Shown here in pieces: positions 61,939 through 64,000 of a stretch of 64,000 nt of DNA (positions are counted from its first letter, which is position 1; each line of letters starts with the position of its first letter). This DNA is from Frigidibacter sp037095735. Its GTDB lineage: Bacteria > Pseudomonadota > Alphaproteobacteria > Rhodobacterales > Rhodobacteraceae. The stretch is taken from assembly GCF_037095735.1 (NCBI RefSeq), contig NZ_JBAWKD010000002.1, positions 186,001-250,000 of the forward strand. Reading direction: 5' to 3'. Below the pieces are notes generated by a model that was given only the letters and a program-made list of their open reading frames with translations, was not told the origin of the DNA and ran no database searches. A program made the position numbers and the translations under genes.

Positions 61939-62676
61939 TCACATCCCTTCGAGCTTGTTCTCGAACATCGTCTGGCGGCGGCCGCGCAGGACGATGTCGA
62001 ACTTGTAGGCAAGGAAGTCGAGCGGGCGCGACATCGCCATGTCGAGCGGCGCCACCAGCCCGTCGAGCTGCGCGCGGTTCTTGATCGTCGCCGCGATCGG
62101 GCAGCGGTCGATCAGCGGATCGCCCTCGAAATACATCTGGGTGATCAGGCGCTGGCCGAAGCTGTGGCCGAAGACCGAGACGTGGATGTGCATCGGGCGC
62201 CAGTCGTTGCCGCGGTTCGGCCAGGGATAGGCGCCGGGACGCACGGTCAGGAACTGGTAGCGGCCCTGTTCGTCGGTCAGCGTCCTCCCGCAGCCGCCGA
62301 AGTTCGGGTCCAGGGGCGCAAGGTAGCCGTCCTTCTTGTGACGGTAGCGGCCGCCGGCGTTCGCCTGCCAGATCTCGACCAGCGTGTTCGGGACGGCGCG
62401 GCCGGTCTCGTCGATGACCCGGCCATGCATCAGGATCCGCTCGCCGATCGCGGGCGCCGCGCCCTTGGACCAGTTCAGGATCAGGTTGTTGTCGAGCGCG
62501 CCGAATTTCGAATGACCGAAGGTCGGGCCGGTTTCCTCTGACGGGCCCGATTCCAGCGACAGCAGCGGCCAGTGCGGCGAGCGGGTGACGCTGGTCTTGT
62601 AGCCCGGGTCGAAGGCGTCGGGATGCATCTCGCGGTTGCGCGGGATCAGCGGCCCCAGATCTGCCAGCTCAGCCAT
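61939..62676 (-). CDS. pcaH: Protocatechuate 3,4-dioxygenase, beta subunit
   Basis: A 245-residue iron-binding subunit. The four Fe(III) ligands expected in the family are Tyr111 (GGRYRHK), Tyr150 (GAYPWPN), His163 and His165 (PMHIHVSVFG). The start at 62676 is chosen because GGAGGAG lies upstream at proper distance; it overlaps the pcaC end by eight bases. The complex converts protocatechuate and oxygen to 3-carboxy-cis,cis-muconate. Confidence 0.96.
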   Translation of the reverse strand: MAELADLGPLIPRNREMHPDAFDPGYKTSVTRSPHWPLLSLESGPSEETGPTFGHSKFGALDNNLILNWSKGAAPAIGERILMHGRVIDETGRAVPNTLVEIWQANAGGRYRHKKDGYLAPLDPNFGGCGRTLTDEQGRYQFLTVRPGAYPWPNRGNDWRPMHIHVSVFGHSFGQRLITQMYFEGDPLIDRCPIAATIKNRAQLDGLVAPLDMAMSRPLDFLAYKFDIVLRGRRQTMFENKLEGM

Positions 62677-63058
62677 TGTCGGTCTCCTCCATCTCGGCAT
62701 AGGTCTGCTTGGCGAGCTTCAGCGCGTGGTTGGCCCGCGGCACGCCCGCGTAGATCGCGACATGCTGGAAGGCTTCCAGCACGTCCTGCTTGCTGGCCCC
62801 GGTCCGCGCGGTGGCGCGGATATGCATCGGGATCTCTTCGAAATTGCCGGTCGCGGCCAAGAGCGCCAGCGTCAGCATCGAGCGTTCGCGCTTGCTGATC
62901 GCGTCAGAGGCCCAGACCGTGCCCCAGGCGCTTTCGGTGATCAGGCTCTGGAACGGGGTGTCGAAGGGCGTCTTCTGCGCCTCGGCCCGGTCGACATGTG
63001 CGTCGCCCAGGACCGAACGGCGCACGGCCATGCCGGTGTCGTAGCGGGTGGTGGTCAC
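62669..63058 (-). CDS. pcaC: 4-carboxymuconolactone decarboxylase
   Basis: A 129-residue all-helical protein of the CMD/AhpD-like family: FQSLITESAWGTVWASDAI, RERSMLTLALLAATGNFEEI and HVAIYAGVPRANHA are typical of PcaC. It removes carbon dioxide from 4-carboxymuconolactone to give 3-oxoadipate enol-lactone. Its start overlaps the pcaD stop (ATGA). Confidence 0.94.
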   Translation of the reverse strand: MTTTRYDTGMAVRRSVLGDAHVDRAEAQKTPFDTPFQSLITESAWGTVWASDAISKRERSMLTLALLAATGNFEEIPMHIRATARTGASKQDVLEAFQHVAIYAGVPRANHALKLAKQTYAEMEETDNG

Positions 63059-63843
63059 GGGGTGGTCCTCCCAAGGAAAGCGGTGATGAGCGCGGCGACC
63101 TCGGCGGGCCGTTCCACGCAGGGCAGATGGCCGGCGCCGGGCACGAGGTGGAATTCGGCGCCGCAGAGCGCGGCGGTCGCGCGCACGAGGTCGGGCGGGG
63201 TCGAGCCGTCGGCATCGCCCGCCATCGCCAGCACCGGCAGGCGCAGTGCCCGGGTGCTTTCGGTCAGGTCGGCGCCGGCGATCGCCTCGCAGGCGCTGGC
63301 ATAGCCCTCGGCCGGCGTGCGGATCAGCATGTTGCGCCAGAGCGCGAAGGCCGCGGGGTTGTCATCGCGGAAGGCGGGCGCGAACCAGCGTGCGAGGATC
63401 GCCTCGGCGATCGAGGCGATGCCGCCCGTGCGCACCGCATCGATCCGGGCCTGCCACATCTCGGGCGTGCCGATCTTCGCGGCGGTGTCCATCAGCACGA
63501 GCGCCTGCACCAGATCGGGGCGGCGCGCGGCCAGCCCCTGCCCGATCAGCCCGCCGATCGACAGGCCCACGAAGGTGACGCGCGTCAGGCCGAGCCCGTC
63601 GCAGATCTCTTCGGCATCCGAGACGAGCCGCGCCATCTCGCCCGGCCCCGCCCCCGCGTCGCTGAGCCCGTGGCCGCGCTTGTCGTAGCGAATCAGCCGC
63701 AGCCCCGCCGGCAGATGCGGCAGGAGCGCGTCCCAGACCCTCAGGTCGGTGCCCAGAGAATTGGCGAAGATCACCACCCGGCCGTCGCGCGGCCCGGTGT
63801 CGCACAGGTTCAGCACCCGGCCATCGGTGGTCGTGAATGGCAT
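63055..63843 (-). CDS. pcaD: 3-oxoadipate enol-lactonase
   Basis: A 262-residue alpha/beta hydrolase: FANSLGTDLRVWDALLPHLP, RYDKRGHGLSD, nucleophile Ser in GLSIGGLIGQG, Asp in AGDADGSTPPD and His in GAGHLPCVERP. It hydrolyses the enol-lactone to 3-oxoadipate. The start at 63843 is preferred to 63849 because GGAGG is six bases before it, whereas it touches the first ATG. It is the first gene of pcaDCHGB and is divergent from pcaQ. Confidence 0.93.
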   Translation of the reverse strand: MPFTTTDGRVLNLCDTGPRDGRVVIFANSLGTDLRVWDALLPHLPAGLRLIRYDKRGHGLSDAGAGPGEMARLVSDAEEICDGLGLTRVTFVGLSIGGLIGQGLAARRPDLVQALVLMDTAAKIGTPEMWQARIDAVRTGGIASIAEAILARWFAPAFRDDNPAAFALWRNMLIRTPAEGYASACEAIAGADLTESTRALRLPVLAMAGDADGSTPPDLVRATAALCGAEFHLVPGAGHLPCVERPAEVAALITAFLGRTTP

Positions 63844-63912
63844 CGTCATCCTCCCTGCCCCTTCAATCGCATGGATCTTTCGTGGCGAAAATTATAAGTT
63901 TCGGAAAATACC

Positions 63913-63928
63913 ATCACCTCGGGGTTAT
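63913..63928. promoter_or_regulatory. Candidate PcaQ binding site
   Basis: On the minus strand ATAACC-CCGA-GGTGAT, close to the ATAACC-N4-GGTTAA site known for PcaQ of Sinorhizobium meliloti. It lies in the 87-base gap between pcaD and pcaQ. A second palindrome, TTTCG-TGG-CGAAA, is at 63878-63890. Confidence 0.55.
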
Positions 63929-63930
63929 GG

Positions 63931-64000
63931 ATGTTCGATCCGCGCCTGCGCCTGCGCCATCTGCAGTGCTTTCTGGAAACCGCCCGGCTGGGCTCGGTCT
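63931..64000 (+). CDS. pcaQ: LysR-family regulator PcaQ (start only)
   Basis: The first 23 codons, MFDPRLRLRHLQCFLETARLG, match the winged-helix start of PcaQ-type LysR regulators. The gene runs off the right edge. PcaQ activates pcaDCHGB in response to carboxymuconate intermediates, and its place divergent from pcaD is the standard one. An alternative ATG at 63927 is in another frame. Confidence 0.85.
   Translation, partial: MFDPRLRLRHLQCFLETARLGSV

Overview
The window is a GC-rich chromosomal segment of an alphaproteobacterium, most likely a member of the Rhodobacteraceae (Paracoccaceae). The evidence is the murA / DUF2948 / hisD neighbourhood with a small basic protein just before murA, the pcaDCHGB operon facing pcaQ, the CCAAATATCCC intergenic repeat, and two tandem copies of a cuckoo/CcsR-type small RNA whose loops carry CCTCCTCCC. 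I cannot assign a genus. No phage, transposase, CRISPR or plasmid replication genes were seen.

Layout. 1-2945: the end of an Mla-type lipid transport ATPase gene, a PqiA-like membrane protein, a quinone reductase facing its HxlR regulator across a perfect palindrome, and a SufT/MIP18-like protein with a terminator. 2962-10834 (minus): one operon of GntR regulator, dipeptide/glutathione-type ABC importer (binding protein, two permeases, fused double ATPase) and a gamma-glutamyltransferase without a signal peptide. 11192-35022: an accessory catabolic island. It holds two polar amino-acid-type ABC importers (one compact, one scattered among enzyme genes), two FAD amino-acid/amine oxidases, two FadH/trimethylamine-dehydrogenase-like flavoproteins, an enolase-superfamily epimerase, a DapA-family lyase, a hydantoinase-like amidohydrolase, an Asp/Glu/hydantoin racemase, a creatininase-like amidohydrolase, an AroM-like protein, a GMC oxidoreductase, an SDR, a cupin and a second GntR regulator. 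The promoter regions of the island share AT-rich palindromic sites built on GATATATC or ATATC-N3/4-GATAT, so it looks like one regulon for an imported nitrogenous compound, perhaps an N-methylated or cyclic amino acid or betaine. The substrate is not proven.

35223-39654: tRNA-Thr(GGU), the conserved murA locus, hisD and a small dienelactone-hydrolase-like gene. 39651-46106 (minus): the leucine catabolic liuA-B-D-E-C operon with overlapping genes. 46558-51947 (plus): an oligopeptide ABC importer (oppA, B, C and a fused DF ATPase) ending in a strong terminator. 51948-52684: an intergenic region with two tandem small RNA genes on the minus strand, each with its own RpoH-like promoter. 52685-56438 (minus): hyuA and hyuB, an ATP-dependent hydantoinase/oxoprolinase pair. 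56537-63843: the protocatechuate branch of the beta-ketoadipate pathway, complete from protocatechuate to succinyl-CoA and acetyl-CoA (pcaDCHGB plus pcaIJF), with an IclR regulator next to pcaI and the first codons of pcaQ at the right edge.

Gene starts were chosen by ribosome binding site, overlap with the upstream stop codon and family length. Functions rest on motifs and family knowledge recalled without database searches.
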